Notes under the pieces: generated by a model
What the model saw: the letters and a program-made list of their open reading frames with translations, nothing else
The model's database searches: none
What the model was told of the DNA's origin: nothing
Assembly: GCA_900465665.1 (NCBI GenBank)
Contig: UBJO01000041.1
Span: forward strand, 1 to 64,000
Length of the DNA stretch: 64,000 bases
DNA from: Hyphomicrobiales bacterium
GTDB lineage: Bacteria > Pseudomonadota > Alphaproteobacteria > Rhizobiales > Rhizobiaceae
Direction of reading: 5' to 3'
Part shown: piece by piece, positions 53,823 to 62,146 of the stretch
Layout: each line of letters begins with the position of its first letter
Position numbering within the stretch: the first letter of the stretch is position 1
Program-made: the position numbers and the translations under genes

Positions 53823-54419
53823 GTTTAAATATGCCTGATCGATAGGCGCGTTCAGCCTAAAATTCTCTAACGTTCCAAGCCGTTATCTAGGGCTGGTTTC
53901 TGCCGCTCCAAGCTGCGCGACAGCTCGGTTAGCGAGCCAATGACACCCGGATCTCCACGGGTGCCTCGCTTCTAAACTGTCAGCCTTGACAACGTAACGT
54001 ATAATGTGCATACGCGCTTCCAAGCACAACTTAAGGCGCTGATCTTCACGAACTGCTACAGGTCGCGTGTGGCTGTTGCATGCTATCCGCGGGGTATCGA
54101 GATGTAATTCTCCGCGCTGAGACCTCCCTTGAGACCAACAATACACCCCAGAAAATGCGTCCAACTCCGTCTTTCGTCTTCCACTAAGTTGGCCGCGGAA
54201 TTGATCGAAGAAACTTTTCTTTGCGAATGAAGAAAGCTGTTCGGTTGATCGTCGCTTGTTGAGCTTTAAGGATCGCCTTGGGAAAATACGCCATCCAACG
54301 GTCGATATCGAGCGAGCGCTAGTGGCGACAAGGTCCAGAAAGTATGCTTCTAATTTTCTCGTTTGTGTACGCGAGCCAGGGTGAGGCTTGCTTGTCCCAC
54401 ATTTCGATCGAGTGACTTC
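53823..54419. other. 597-base region without a supported gene
   Basis: Upstream of proP. Short frames exist on both strands (for example 53883-54164 on the minus strand) but none shows family features or a good ribosome-binding site. It may hold osmotic control sites for proP; I could not identify one. Confidence 0.4.
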
Positions 54420-54902
54420 TCAGCGAGAGCGCGCCCGCTCCTGCCGTTGCTGACCTCCGGAGGATGTATTCTCTTGAAGTAAAGATGTCCGATTGATGCG
54501 CGCCTCAATGCCGGCAGTTAGAGCTGCCCATTTGGCTGCAATCGGTTGAGCGACGTGATGAAATGCCCTATTCCCAGGGCAACCCGGCAAGATGCAGGTG
54601 CCTAGAAGTGGCTCGTCGGTTTGTCCCGTCGACGCCAAGATCTGCGTTTCGTCTTCATGCCGGCTGTAAGCACCGATCACGTATAGCTGTCGATCGCCTG
54701 CCATCAGCATCTTGTGTCGCTTGAAAAGCTTCTCTTTGACCAACGCCCCACTCCAGTTCCGATAAACATCCGCCATCAGCGTAATCCCATGCTCCCGAGG
54801 ACATACGGAAAGGTCGTCGGCACTCAGTCCGAACTGCCGACGAAGCGAGGAATGGACGCTTACTCTAGTAAGATATTCACCTTCAATTTCAGAGGTCTTC
54901 AT
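54420..54902 (-). CDS. Hypothetical protein
   Basis: This encodes 160 residues and I do not recognise a family. It is soluble, with a basic helical start (VSVHSSLRRQFGL), a central hydrophobic strand pair (QLYVIGAYS) and a polar C-terminus rich in Gln, Arg and Ser. ATG 54902 is chosen; the frame is open to 55031 through a low-complexity Arg-rich stretch encoded by short CTCTGTCG repeats, which is unlikely to be coding. No ribosome-binding site stands out. Neighbours give no hint of function. Confidence 0.45.
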   Translation of the reverse strand: MKTSEIEGEYLTRVSVHSSLRRQFGLSADDLSVCPREHGITLMADVYRNWSGALVKEKLFKRHKMLMAGDRQLYVIGAYSRHEDETQILASTGQTDEPLLGTCILPGCPGNRAFHHVAQPIAAKWAALTAGIEARINRTSLLQENTSSGGQQRQERARSR

Positions 54903-55405
54903 AGCTCTGTCGCTCTGTCGCTCAGTAGCTCTATGCGCAGCTGACTGCTGTCGTCTTCGAGGTGTCGAACGGCTCCTGTTAGCTCGCCGGAAACCCGCTG
55001 AGATCTCGTTTCCTATGCGATCATCGCGCAAGCATTATGTGTGAAACCCGGCCGGTCGGCGTTTTGCCAGTTCCACTGCATGAGTTATAGAGACCTTTTC
55101 TATAGTTCATAATGATCCAGTCTATTCATTTATTGCTCATGCCTCGAACGCCGACTGAAGCGGCAGATCGGCTCCAGGCCGCAGATGGCTATCGGCAGCT
55201 TTCGACTGAGCGCCTGGGGACGGCCGAGGCGACTTAGTTCACGAGCCGCTCCGTCTGCAACATTCAGGCCTCCACGAAATCGCCCACGCATGAAAATTTG
55301 AACAAAGGCGTCGTTGGCAAAAGGCTCATCTTGTCTTTCATGGGGCGAAGTGCCACCTATCCACCCCATGTCAAGTCTCGCTTTCCTGCAATCGATGGGC
55401 TTATC
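54903..55405. other. 503-base region with an imperfect inverted repeat
   Basis: No gene seen. A 12-base imperfect dyad (55080-55091 and 55099-55110; 10 of 12 pairs, core TATAGA-N7-TCTATA) lies in an AT-richer stretch and could be an operator for the metallophosphoesterase at 55406. Short CTCTGTCG direct repeats occur near 54905-54925. Confidence 0.35.
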
Positions 55406-56524
55406 ATGTTTCACCTAGTCTTCGGGCTGCCCTGGCTCGTCGTGGTTTTGCGCTTCCTTATGCCTTTGCCATGGCTGTGGTCCGTCAAGGTGACAATCGG
55501 GGCCATCTTGCTTATTGCATCTCAGTATCATCTGGTCAGTCGCATTTCGTCGGGGTCCGTCTTCTCCCCAGAATTTCCACGTGCGCTGGTGATCGGCTTC
55601 AACGTCTTGTTTGGCGCGATCGTCATGCTCGCTGTTTTTCAGATCGCACTCGATATTGTTTCACTCGGCGTCGCGCTTGTGACCGAAAGCTTTCAGTCCG
55701 TTTCGCCCGAGGTCAGATACGCGATGGGGATTTCCGTATTTGTGCTCTCCAGCTTCGCGGTTAATCAAGCCATCCGCGTTCCTCCGCTGAAGACTGTCGA
55801 GATCGCAATACCGAACCTTCCAAGCGCGTTCGAAGGCTATCGAATACTGCAGCTCACCGATCTGCATATCAGCCGCCTTTTTCCAAGATCGTGGGCCGAG
55901 GAAGTGGTCAGGCGCTCCAACGATCTCCAGCCAGACATGACACTTGTCACCGGAGATTTCATCGATGGCAGTCTCGATGCGCGCCGCAAGGACATTGCAC
56001 CGATTGCTGAGCTCGAAGCAGATGACGGTGTTTTTGCAATACCAGGCAATCACGAATATTACTTCGGCTACGAAGGGTGGATGAAGCATGACGCGGGGAT
56101 GGGGATCCGAATGCTCCTCAATCAGCACGCTATCATCGAACGCGGAGGAGATAAAATCATTGTCGCTGGCCTTACCGATCTCGCGGCGTTCGGCACAAAC
56201 CTTCCCAGACCCGATCTCGACAAAGCGTTGAAGGGAGCGCCCGCCGGGGTGCCGATCATCCTAATGGAACATCAGCCAAGACTGGCGAAACGGTCGGCTG
56301 CGCAAGGTGTGGCACTCCAGCTTTCTGGCCACACCCACGGAGGTATGATCCGCGGCTTGGACCTTCTCGTTTCCCGCGCGAACGATGGCTATGTCTCAGG
56401 TCTCTACCGCGTCGGAGATATGCAGCTTTACGTGAACAATGGCACCGGACTTTGGCCAGGCTTCGCGCTTCGTCTTGGGCGGCCGTCCGAGTTGACCCTC
56501 ATTAGCTTGCGCCGAGCACGGTAG
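55406..56524 (+). CDS. Membrane-anchored metallophosphoesterase (YkuE/YaeI-like)
   Basis: This encodes 372 residues. Four hydrophobic helices fill residues ~5-130, and a calcineurin-like phosphoesterase domain follows with all metal motifs: TDLHISR, GDFIDG, GNHEYY and SGHTHGG. Bacterial proteins of this type (YkuE/YaeI) hydrolyse UDP-diacylglucosamine-like or phosphodiester substrates at the membrane. ATG 56524 is the stop side; the start ATG 55406 is chosen because the membrane region begins there, although the frame is open to 55298. No clear ribosome-binding site is seen. It stands alone. Confidence 0.87.
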   Translation: MFHLVFGLPWLVVVLRFLMPLPWLWSVKVTIGAILLIASQYHLVSRISSGSVFSPEFPRALVIGFNVLFGAIVMLAVFQIALDIVSLGVALVTESFQSVSPEVRYAMGISVFVLSSFAVNQAIRVPPLKTVEIAIPNLPSAFEGYRILQLTDLHISRLFPRSWAEEVVRRSNDLQPDMTLVTGDFIDGSLDARRKDIAPIAELEADDGVFAIPGNHEYYFGYEGWMKHDAGMGIRMLLNQHAIIERGGDKIIVAGLTDLAAFGTNLPRPDLDKALKGAPAGVPIILMEHQPRLAKRSAAQGVALQLSGHTHGGMIRGLDLLVSRANDGYVSGLYRVGDMQLYVNNGTGLWPGFALRLGRPSELTLISLRRAR

Positions 56525-56860
56525 CCCGAGCTCATCACTGCGGGCCAGTCGAGACGATGCTCATGCCATGCTGTTAACGCCGCATATTAATCATGCGGCA
56601 ATTGAGTCGGTCTAGCAAATATGGTTTTAAATGTCGGACTGATCGTCTTCAACCGCGTCGCTCATCGAAAAACACTCGACAGAGCGTCGGGCCTCGAGGG
56701 AGAATCTGAAGGCGGAGCTCGTTACGTCGAGGCCGCGCGGGCCGCGGGGCAGAGCGACGCGCTCGGTCTTCGCATCTACACATCCCGCCTCATTGGCGGC
56801 GATCCTGACCTCGTTCTGCACGGCGGTGGCAACACATCCGTCAAGGTGTTTCAGACCCTG
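56525..56860. other. 336-base convergent region
   Basis: Between the metallophosphoesterase and the ABC exporter, both ending here. No gene seen. A 7-bp hairpin at 56579-56599 is listed separately. Confidence 0.4.
56579..56599. terminator. Hairpin, possible weak terminator
   Basis: Perfect 7-bp stem GCCGCAT / ATGCGGC with a 7-base loop, 54 bases after the metallophosphoesterase stop. No T-tract follows, so the call is weak. Confidence 0.3.
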
Positions 56861-57598
56861 CTATCGGTCGCAATAACGAGGCAAACTGCGCTCAGCGCGC
56901 CTGGTGACATTCTCGCCGACAATCCACCCGTCCCTAAGTTCAATTGTTCGGTCAAACAGGTCCTGCACCCGAGGATCATGGGTAACGACAACCACGCCCG
57001 CCCGCCTCGCATCGGCTATCTCCCGAAAAAGAGAGATCACTTGTCGCCCGCGTATGCCGTCGAGTGCGGCCGTCGGCTCGTCGGCGAGAACCAAGGCGGG
57101 ATCATTTGCCAGCGCTCGCGCAACGGCCACGCGCTGTTGTTCGCCTCCCGACAAGCGGGTTGGAAGGTTACCGACGCGATGTGCGAGATCGACGCTTCCG
57201 AGGAGGTGCGAAGCATAGTCGCGCGCCGCTCGCGCCGGCACATCGTCGATCTCAAGCGTCAGCGCGACGTTTTCCACGGCGGTCAGAAACGGAATGAGAT
57301 TAGCCTTCTGGAAAACGAAGCCGATATTCTTGCGCCTGAAGTCTCGCAGACTGTCCAGATCCGCACCCGGCTCTGAAACAAGGCGGTCGCGGATATAGAT
57401 CTCACCGGTGGTGGGCGGTTCCAAGAGCCCGGCAATCAGCAGTAGTGTGCTTTTGCCCGAACCGCTCGGTCCGAGGATACCAACGACTTCGCCAGGGTGG
57501 ATATCGAACGATACGCCATCGAGGGCACGCACTACCGCCTCGCCGCTGCGGTAGTGGCGGGACGCATTGTGGACGCTGAGAATGGGTGCTTCGCTCAT
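56861..57598 (-). CDS. ABC transporter ATP-binding protein (MacB/DevA-like)
   Basis: This encodes 245 residues with Walker A GPSGSGKST (43-51), a Q-loop in FVFQKANLIPF, the signature LSGGEQQ and Walker B LVLADEP, as in the LolD/MacB/DevA family that powers FtsX-type permeases. The ATG overlaps the stop of the permease gene by four bases. With the permease and HlyD-type adaptor upstream it forms a tripartite exporter across the envelope. The family context suggests export of a lipid, peptide or glycolipid; the substrate is not visible. Confidence 0.93.
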   Translation of the reverse strand: MSEAPILSVHNASRHYRSGEAVVRALDGVSFDIHPGEVVGILGPSGSGKSTLLLIAGLLEPPTTGEIYIRDRLVSEPGADLDSLRDFRRKNIGFVFQKANLIPFLTAVENVALTLEIDDVPARAARDYASHLLGSVDLAHRVGNLPTRLSGGEQQRVAVARALANDPALVLADEPTAALDGIRGRQVISLFREIADARRAGVVVVTHDPRVQDLFDRTIELRDGWIVGENVTRRAERSLPRYCDR

Positions 57599-58752
57599 GA
57601 TAGGATTTCCTGCGCCCGAACCTTAAGGGCTCTTGAAATGCCGAGCAGGCTGGCAAGCCCACATATAACAGCCATGGCAACAGCAAGCATACCGATGTCA
57701 GGGAGGTCGATAACGACCCGGCGCGGAAAATAGGGAAAGATCAACTGGGACAGCAAAAGACCGAGAACCAAGCCACCTGCACCGATGAGAAAGGACTGTT
57801 GGGCGATCATGCCGACAATCACCGCGTTGCGTGCGCCGATCAATTTCAGCATGGCGATCTGATGACGCTTTTCCATAGTCAGCATGTAGATAATGAGCGA
57901 AACGACGATGGCCATAACCAGCATAAGGACCGTGGTGAACGCGAGGATCTGCACTCTCAGTCGCCACAGCCTCTGGTTCAGAAGCAGGTTTTGCTGATCG
58001 GCTTTGCTCAGGACGTTTGCGTCTTCCCAGGCCATGATCGCCGCGCGGACGGCCTTCTCGTCAGCACCCTGCTCGAGCGTTACCAGGGTCGCTGCAATCT
58101 TGCTATCCTGTTGCACCGAGCTACCGCTTGTGCTTTGTCCGTAGCCTGGTTGCGTTCGGGCAAGCAGCACTTCTTCGCTTGTCCGTCGTTGGGCGATTGC
58201 CATGGCATCGTTCACGGTAACTATAAGAAGGCCATCACCACTCATGTCTACCATCCCTCGCGACATGCCAACGATAGTGTAATCGTCCTGGCCGAGCTGG
58301 ACTTGGTCACCGAGAGCAAGCCCGATGCTCGCGTCCGCGATAGCCTCGAAGTGGCCGTTTTCCAGATGCCGGCCGACCGTCAATGGCACCCATTGTCCGC
58401 GGTCCTTGGGAAAATCGAGCCCTGTAATGGAGGCGCGCAGCTCTCGACCGCGGAAGGAAAATTGCTGGCTGATCTGGACGAAGCGGCGGACGCCAGCCAC
58501 GCCAGCGATACCCGCCACACGGCGATCCATATCGGATGATATGGCGGAGCTTTCAGAAAAGGGGCCAGATCGCCCGCCCTGCACCACCCACAAATCCGCA
58601 CCCACCTGATCAATGATCACCAAAGCATCCTGTACGATGCCCCGGTAGAGACCGATCATCCCAATGGATGCTGTTACCAGGAATGCAACGCCGGCCGCGG
58701 TCATCAAGAAACGCCCAAGATTCTGACGGATATCCTTAAGGGCGATATTCAT
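57595..58752 (-). CDS. FtsX-like ABC transporter permease (DevC-like)
   Basis: This encodes 385 residues. An N-terminal helix (~15-38), a long periplasmic domain (~40-260) and three C-terminal helices give the MacB-type FtsX permease fold. The segment MEKRHQIAMLKLIGARNAVI is the conserved cytoplasmic coupling region. Both ends overlap neighbours by ATGA (adaptor upstream, ATPase downstream), so expression is tightly coupled. It probably transmits ATP-driven movement to a substrate in the periplasm, as known for this class, rather than passing it through a channel. Confidence 0.9.
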   Translation of the reverse strand: MNIALKDIRQNLGRFLMTAAGVAFLVTASIGMIGLYRGIVQDALVIIDQVGADLWVVQGGRSGPFSESSAISSDMDRRVAGIAGVAGVRRFVQISQQFSFRGRELRASITGLDFPKDRGQWVPLTVGRHLENGHFEAIADASIGLALGDQVQLGQDDYTIVGMSRGMVDMSGDGLLIVTVNDAMAIAQRRTSEEVLLARTQPGYGQSTSGSSVQQDSKIAATLVTLEQGADEKAVRAAIMAWEDANVLSKADQQNLLLNQRLWRLRVQILAFTTVLMLVMAIVVSLIIYMLTMEKRHQIAMLKLIGARNAVIVGMIAQQSFLIGAGGLVLGLLLSQLIFPYFPRRVVIDLPDIGMLAVAMAVICGLASLLGISRALKVRAQEILS

Positions 58753-60071
58753 GGCCGGGACTTCGAGCAGGCGACAGGCATGAAGGCGTAGGCCCGCTTT
58801 GGGTCGGTTATGACGACATCTCCCTTATCGAGACCGCTGCGCACCTCGACCCGCTTTCCACCGATCGATCCGAGTTCCAGCGGCCGCCACACGGCACGCC
58901 CCTTAACGATAGTCCAGACGCCTGGATGATCATCGTTTCGAATGATCGCGGAGGATGGAACGGACATCACGTCTGACCTGCCTTCAAGAGCGATGACCGC
59001 GTCTCCACGCTGCCCAATCGCCCAATTCGATGGCAATCGCTGCGGCGTGATGTCCACTGTGAACTCGCGCGTCTCGGTATCGACCTCGCGCCCGATACGG
59101 CGCACTTTGGCCTCGATCGCAGCCTCGTCCTGCGAACTGAACGTGATTGTCACGTCTTGACCTGGCGACATGGAAGCGATCGCGCTTTCATCGAAACGCG
59201 CCGTCAGTACGATGCTTTGGGGGTCGACAAGTTTGACAATCGCGGTACCGGGCGACACGACATCGCCGGGATTGAGATCCCGTGCGACGACAACGCCATT
59301 GATGGGAGCCCGGATGATGGACTTGTCCAACTGCGCCTGGTTCATGTCCACCGTTGCAGCGGCTTCAGCCCATTGCGCTTCGGCCTGCAGGATAGACGAT
59401 TGCGCCTTGGATAGATCAGCTTCGGCTTGCTGGACAGCCGTTTGAGCAGATTCCAGAGCTGAGCGTGTCGAGGTTCCCGCGCGCTGCAACTCCTCCTGAC
59501 GGGCAAGCGTCGAACGGGCGTTGGAAAGCGTGGCTTCAGCGCGCCTGCTGTCGGCATGGGTAGCGTCCACGGTCTTGCGTGCCGCCTCTTGCGAGGCACG
59601 CGCGACACCGAGTTGCGCTCTCAGATCGTCGGCGCTGATTTCGGCGATGATATCCCCCTTACGCAACACGTCGTTGCGGTCGACTCGGAGAGCCGTAATG
59701 ACGCCCTGCAAACTGGAACTGACATTGGCCTTGTTGATCGCATCTAAGGTACCGGGGCCCTTTATCTCCGCTTGGAAGAAGCTCTGACCCACTGGCAACA
59801 ACTCTGCGGGCTTTGGCACCAGATAGCGAACCGACAGTAAGATTGCAGCCACCGCGATGACGCCGACGCCAAGCAGCGCAACCTTCCTGCCTGGCCGACT
59901 TGGTGCAGAAGGAGGCCGGACGAGACTCGCCGGCTTCGGAGCTTCGGGTGGTCGATCGCCGACTGGCGCGACAGAGGGTGACGGCGCCGGGTTTACAGTG
60001 TTTTCGCTGCCGGGTGCACTTGTCTGTTTATAGGTGACGTCTTTCCCTCGTGGTCCCTTTTCCCTTGGCAT
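58749..60071 (-). CDS. HlyD/DevB-like membrane-fusion adaptor of the ABC exporter
   Basis: This encodes 440 residues. A Pro/Ala-rich cytosolic stretch (~1-60) and a membrane helix (~64-83) precede the periplasmic adaptor, which has a lipoyl half-motif (GVITALRVDRNDVLRKGD), a long coiled-coil hairpin (~150-250), the second lipoyl half and a beta-barrel (~285 onward). The family links inner-membrane ABC transporters to an outer-membrane channel; none is encoded here. ATG 60071 has AAGGA upstream. The stop overlaps the permease start. Confidence 0.9.
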   Translation of the reverse strand: MPREKGPRGKDVTYKQTSAPGSENTVNPAPSPSVAPVGDRPPEAPKPASLVRPPSAPSRPGRKVALLGVGVIAVAAILLSVRYLVPKPAELLPVGQSFFQAEIKGPGTLDAINKANVSSSLQGVITALRVDRNDVLRKGDIIAEISADDLRAQLGVARASQEAARKTVDATHADSRRAEATLSNARSTLARQEELQRAGTSTRSALESAQTAVQQAEADLSKAQSSILQAEAQWAEAAATVDMNQAQLDKSIIRAPINGVVVARDLNPGDVVSPGTAIVKLVDPQSIVLTARFDESAIASMSPGQDVTITFSSQDEAAIEAKVRRIGREVDTETREFTVDITPQRLPSNWAIGQRGDAVIALEGRSDVMSVPSSAIIRNDDHPGVWTIVKGRAVWRPLELGSIGGKRVEVRSGLDKGDVVITDPKRAYAFMPVACSKSRP

Positions 60072-60290
60072 ATCGGCTGTCCTTGGATGCACGAGACTAC
60101 ACTCCAGACAATGTTGTGATCATGGCTTCGGGCTTCATGTGGTGGCATCTATCGCAGCAGACGTCGGAAAAGAGCTTCCGCCCGAGCATCGCGTCTGAGG
60201 GAAGGTGGTTGGAAGCGCCTAGCATCATGGAAGCTGATGCGAGGCGCACTCCGTCCGCTCTCCGTGGGGCGGCGGCGAGCAGAGACGAAC

Positions 60291-60536
60291 CTAGTCCGGC
60301 TTCTTTGGCATCAGTGTCGCGAGCGTATGGGAGCAGATCTTCGAAAGCTGATCCTTTTTGCTCTGGACGCACCGCATCAGCTGACCATCCGCTGGGCGCA
60401 GGCCGGGGCATAGTTTGCGGAAATCGCTGCTACAATCTTCCCGGATCTGCAGCTTCTGAGACATTGAGAGTTGGTGGGCCGAGACACCGGTGACAGCGGC
60501 AAGGGAAACGGCAAGGCTTATTGCGTATTTGTTCAT
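60291..60536 (-). CDS. Small secreted cysteine-rich-repeat protein
   Basis: This encodes 81 residues: a signal peptide (1-~20, GVSAHQ) followed by one Cys-rich repeat with four Cys (REDCSSDFRKLCPG and MRCVQSKKDQLSKICS). The spacing CX7C...CX11C resembles the cysteine-rich GLG1-type repeat found in small periplasmic proteins. Disulfide-bonded and probably periplasmic. The start is weakly supported by a GAG upstream; the frame is open further to 60668. It lies between the SH3 protein and the ABC exporter on the same strand and could be cotranscribed with either. Confidence 0.7.
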   Translation of the reverse strand: MNKYAISLAVSLAAVTGVSAHQLSMSQKLQIREDCSSDFRKLCPGLRPADGQLMRCVQSKKDQLSKICSHTLATLMPKKPD

Positions 60537-60577
60537 GACAATAATCTCGTGTGTGGGATGACTTCTGCAGGGGACTG

Positions 60578-61180
60578 TCAGTCGCGGGATAAGGAACCAT
60601 GACGAACCCGGACGTGACCAAGGGGTCCTCGGTTCATTGAGGTTCCGCTGCAGGTACCATCTGTGCAATGGCCAAAAGCGACATGGCCCGGGCTAATCGC
60701 CGCACCACCGCACCCGCGATCGTTGCAGCCTGCAACCGCGCCACCTCGGGGCGAATGGGCACCGCGACGATAATAGGCGTTCCATTGACCGTACCACGGA
60801 CGGCCGAAGTAGTAGGTATTCCAGTACGTCTCATTGAAGCTAACGACGGTGATGCCGACGGCCGGGGCTATCACCGGCGTTACCACTGTCGGGACACCGC
60901 GATAAACCACCTGGACGTAATTCGCCGAAACCCATCCGCGTTCCCGTCCCCAGGACACGTCGCACCATGACGTATTCGTCGTGCACCCATAAACCGACAG
61001 AGCCGCCCGCGATGGAAGCCCGACAACGACCGGATAGGCCGTGCTCGGGCCTGCTCGCATGTTGACACTCGTCACCGCGACCGCAGACATGGCAGTCGAT
61101 GCCTGGCAGGGCATCATGGTGCCGACAACGGCGGCAAATCCCGCCAGTAAGCCAAGCAATGTCTTTTTCCCGTTTGGCAT
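60578..61180 (-). CDS. Secreted SH3-domain protein
   Basis: This encodes 200 residues. A signal peptide (1-~29, PCQAST) is followed by a bacterial SH3 domain (~34-92) with VNMRAGPSTAYPVV and RERGWVSANYVQVV, the usual cell-wall-binding pattern, and a Cys/Gly/His-rich tail with five Cys. The tail is unusual for the family. ATG 61180 has AGGAG upstream. It is divergent from the OmpR-type regulator at 61421, which may control it; the gene order makes it a candidate member of the same envelope regulon. Confidence 0.82.
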   Translation of the reverse strand: MPNGKKTLLGLLAGFAAVVGTMMPCQASTAMSAVAVTSVNMRAGPSTAYPVVVGLPSRAALSVYGCTTNTSWCDVSWGRERGWVSANYVQVVYRGVPTVVTPVIAPAVGITVVSFNETYWNTYYFGRPWYGQWNAYYRRGAHSPRGGAVAGCNDRGCGGAAISPGHVAFGHCTDGTCSGTSMNRGPLGHVRVRHGSLSRD

Positions 61181-61355
61181 CAACAATCTCCTGATTAAAA
61201 TGGAGCCCGGTGCTCGCCCGGTCCGAAGCGACCCGGCAGTGGGCGTTCTGTTGATGTCAGCCTTGGCCTGACGATCGACATGGAGAGATGTAGTGGTCCG
61301 CCGTAAACAGCCGTTGAATAGCTCATATCGTTTTGTTTCAGTTTGTTAATGGGCT

Positions 61356-61389
61356 GCAAGCATTTGTAAAAACGCCAACAGATGCTTGC
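61356..61389. promoter_or_regulatory. 12-base inverted repeat upstream of the OmpR-type regulator
   Basis: GCAAGCATTTGT (61356-61367) and ACAGATGCTTGC (61378-61389) with a 10-base spacer, one G-U pair. It lies 32 bases before the regulator start and inside the divergent spacer, a good place for an autoregulatory operator. Confidence 0.4.
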
Positions 61390-61420
61390 GTTTCACGGCT
61401 AACCCTACAAAACTAGGTGG

Positions 61421-62146
61421 ATGGAAACGCCCAACCATTCGATCCTGATTGTTGAAGACGATGTCGAGATACGCACTCTTGTGGCGGAGCTTCTCGTTGC
61501 CGAAGGTTTTGTCGTGACTCAGTCCAGCAACGGACGCGACATGGACGACGCTTTCAACAAAGCCGTTCCGGACCTTGTCATCCTCGATCTCATGTTGCCG
61601 GGAGAGGACGGTCTTTCCATTTGCCGCAGGTTGCGAACAAACAACAACAACGTGCCGATCCTGATGCTGACGGCCAAGGGCGATGAGATCGATCGCGTTG
61701 TCGGTTTAGAAGTAGGGGCCGATGATTATCTGGTTAAACCCTTCAGCCCACGTGAGCTGACTGCCCGCATCAGAGCCATTTTGCGCCGCACCAATATGCG
61801 CAGCTCGATCGCAAGGGTCCGATCCCGCCGGTTCACCTTCGACAATTTCGTCATCGACCTTGACGCGCGCCAGCTCTCGAACAAAAAGGGCGTCCCCTTG
61901 ATCTTGACCAGCGCGGAGTTCGATCTTCTTGCTTGCCTCCTCACCCGGCCGCAGCGTGTCCTGACGCGCGACCAGATTCTGGACCGGACACAGGGGCGCT
62001 CAGCCGAACCGTTCGATCGTACCGTTGACGTGCTGATTTCACGGTTGCGGAAGAAATTCGAGACAGCCAGTCCCGGCACGAACCTAATCAACACGGTACG
62101 AAACGGTGGATATCTATTTACCGCGCTCGTTGAGCAGGTACCATAG
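61421..62146 (+). CDS. OmpR-family response regulator
   Basis: This encodes 241 residues. The receiver (~7-118) has the acidic pocket VEDDVE and phospho-acceptor Asp56 in ILDLMLPG, with Lys in KPFS. A winged-helix output domain (~135-238) has LTSAEFDLLACLL and RTVDVLISRLRKKFE. It is followed with a one-base overlap by the cognate histidine kinase starting at 62146. AGGTGG lies immediately before the ATG. The pair is divergent from the SH3 protein and near the ABC exporter, suggesting envelope-stress control. Confidence 0.94.
   Translation: METPNHSILIVEDDVEIRTLVAELLVAEGFVVTQSSNGRDMDDAFNKAVPDLVILDLMLPGEDGLSICRRLRTNNNNVPILMLTAKGDEIDRVVGLEVGADDYLVKPFSPRELTARIRAILRRTNMRSSIARVRSRRFTFDNFVIDLDARQLSNKKGVPLILTSAEFDLLACLLTRPQRVLTRDQILDRTQGRSAEPFDRTVDVLISRLRKKFETASPGTNLINTVRNGGYLFTALVEQVP

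Noticed and set aside
53883..54164. 93-codon frame upstream of proP
   Set aside because: No family features and no ribosome-binding site; composition resembles noncoding DNA.
60097..60411. Frame with CDRCHH resembling a heme c site
   Set aside because: No signal peptide, and most of its length overlaps the Cys-rich-repeat gene in another frame; a single CXXCH can occur by chance.
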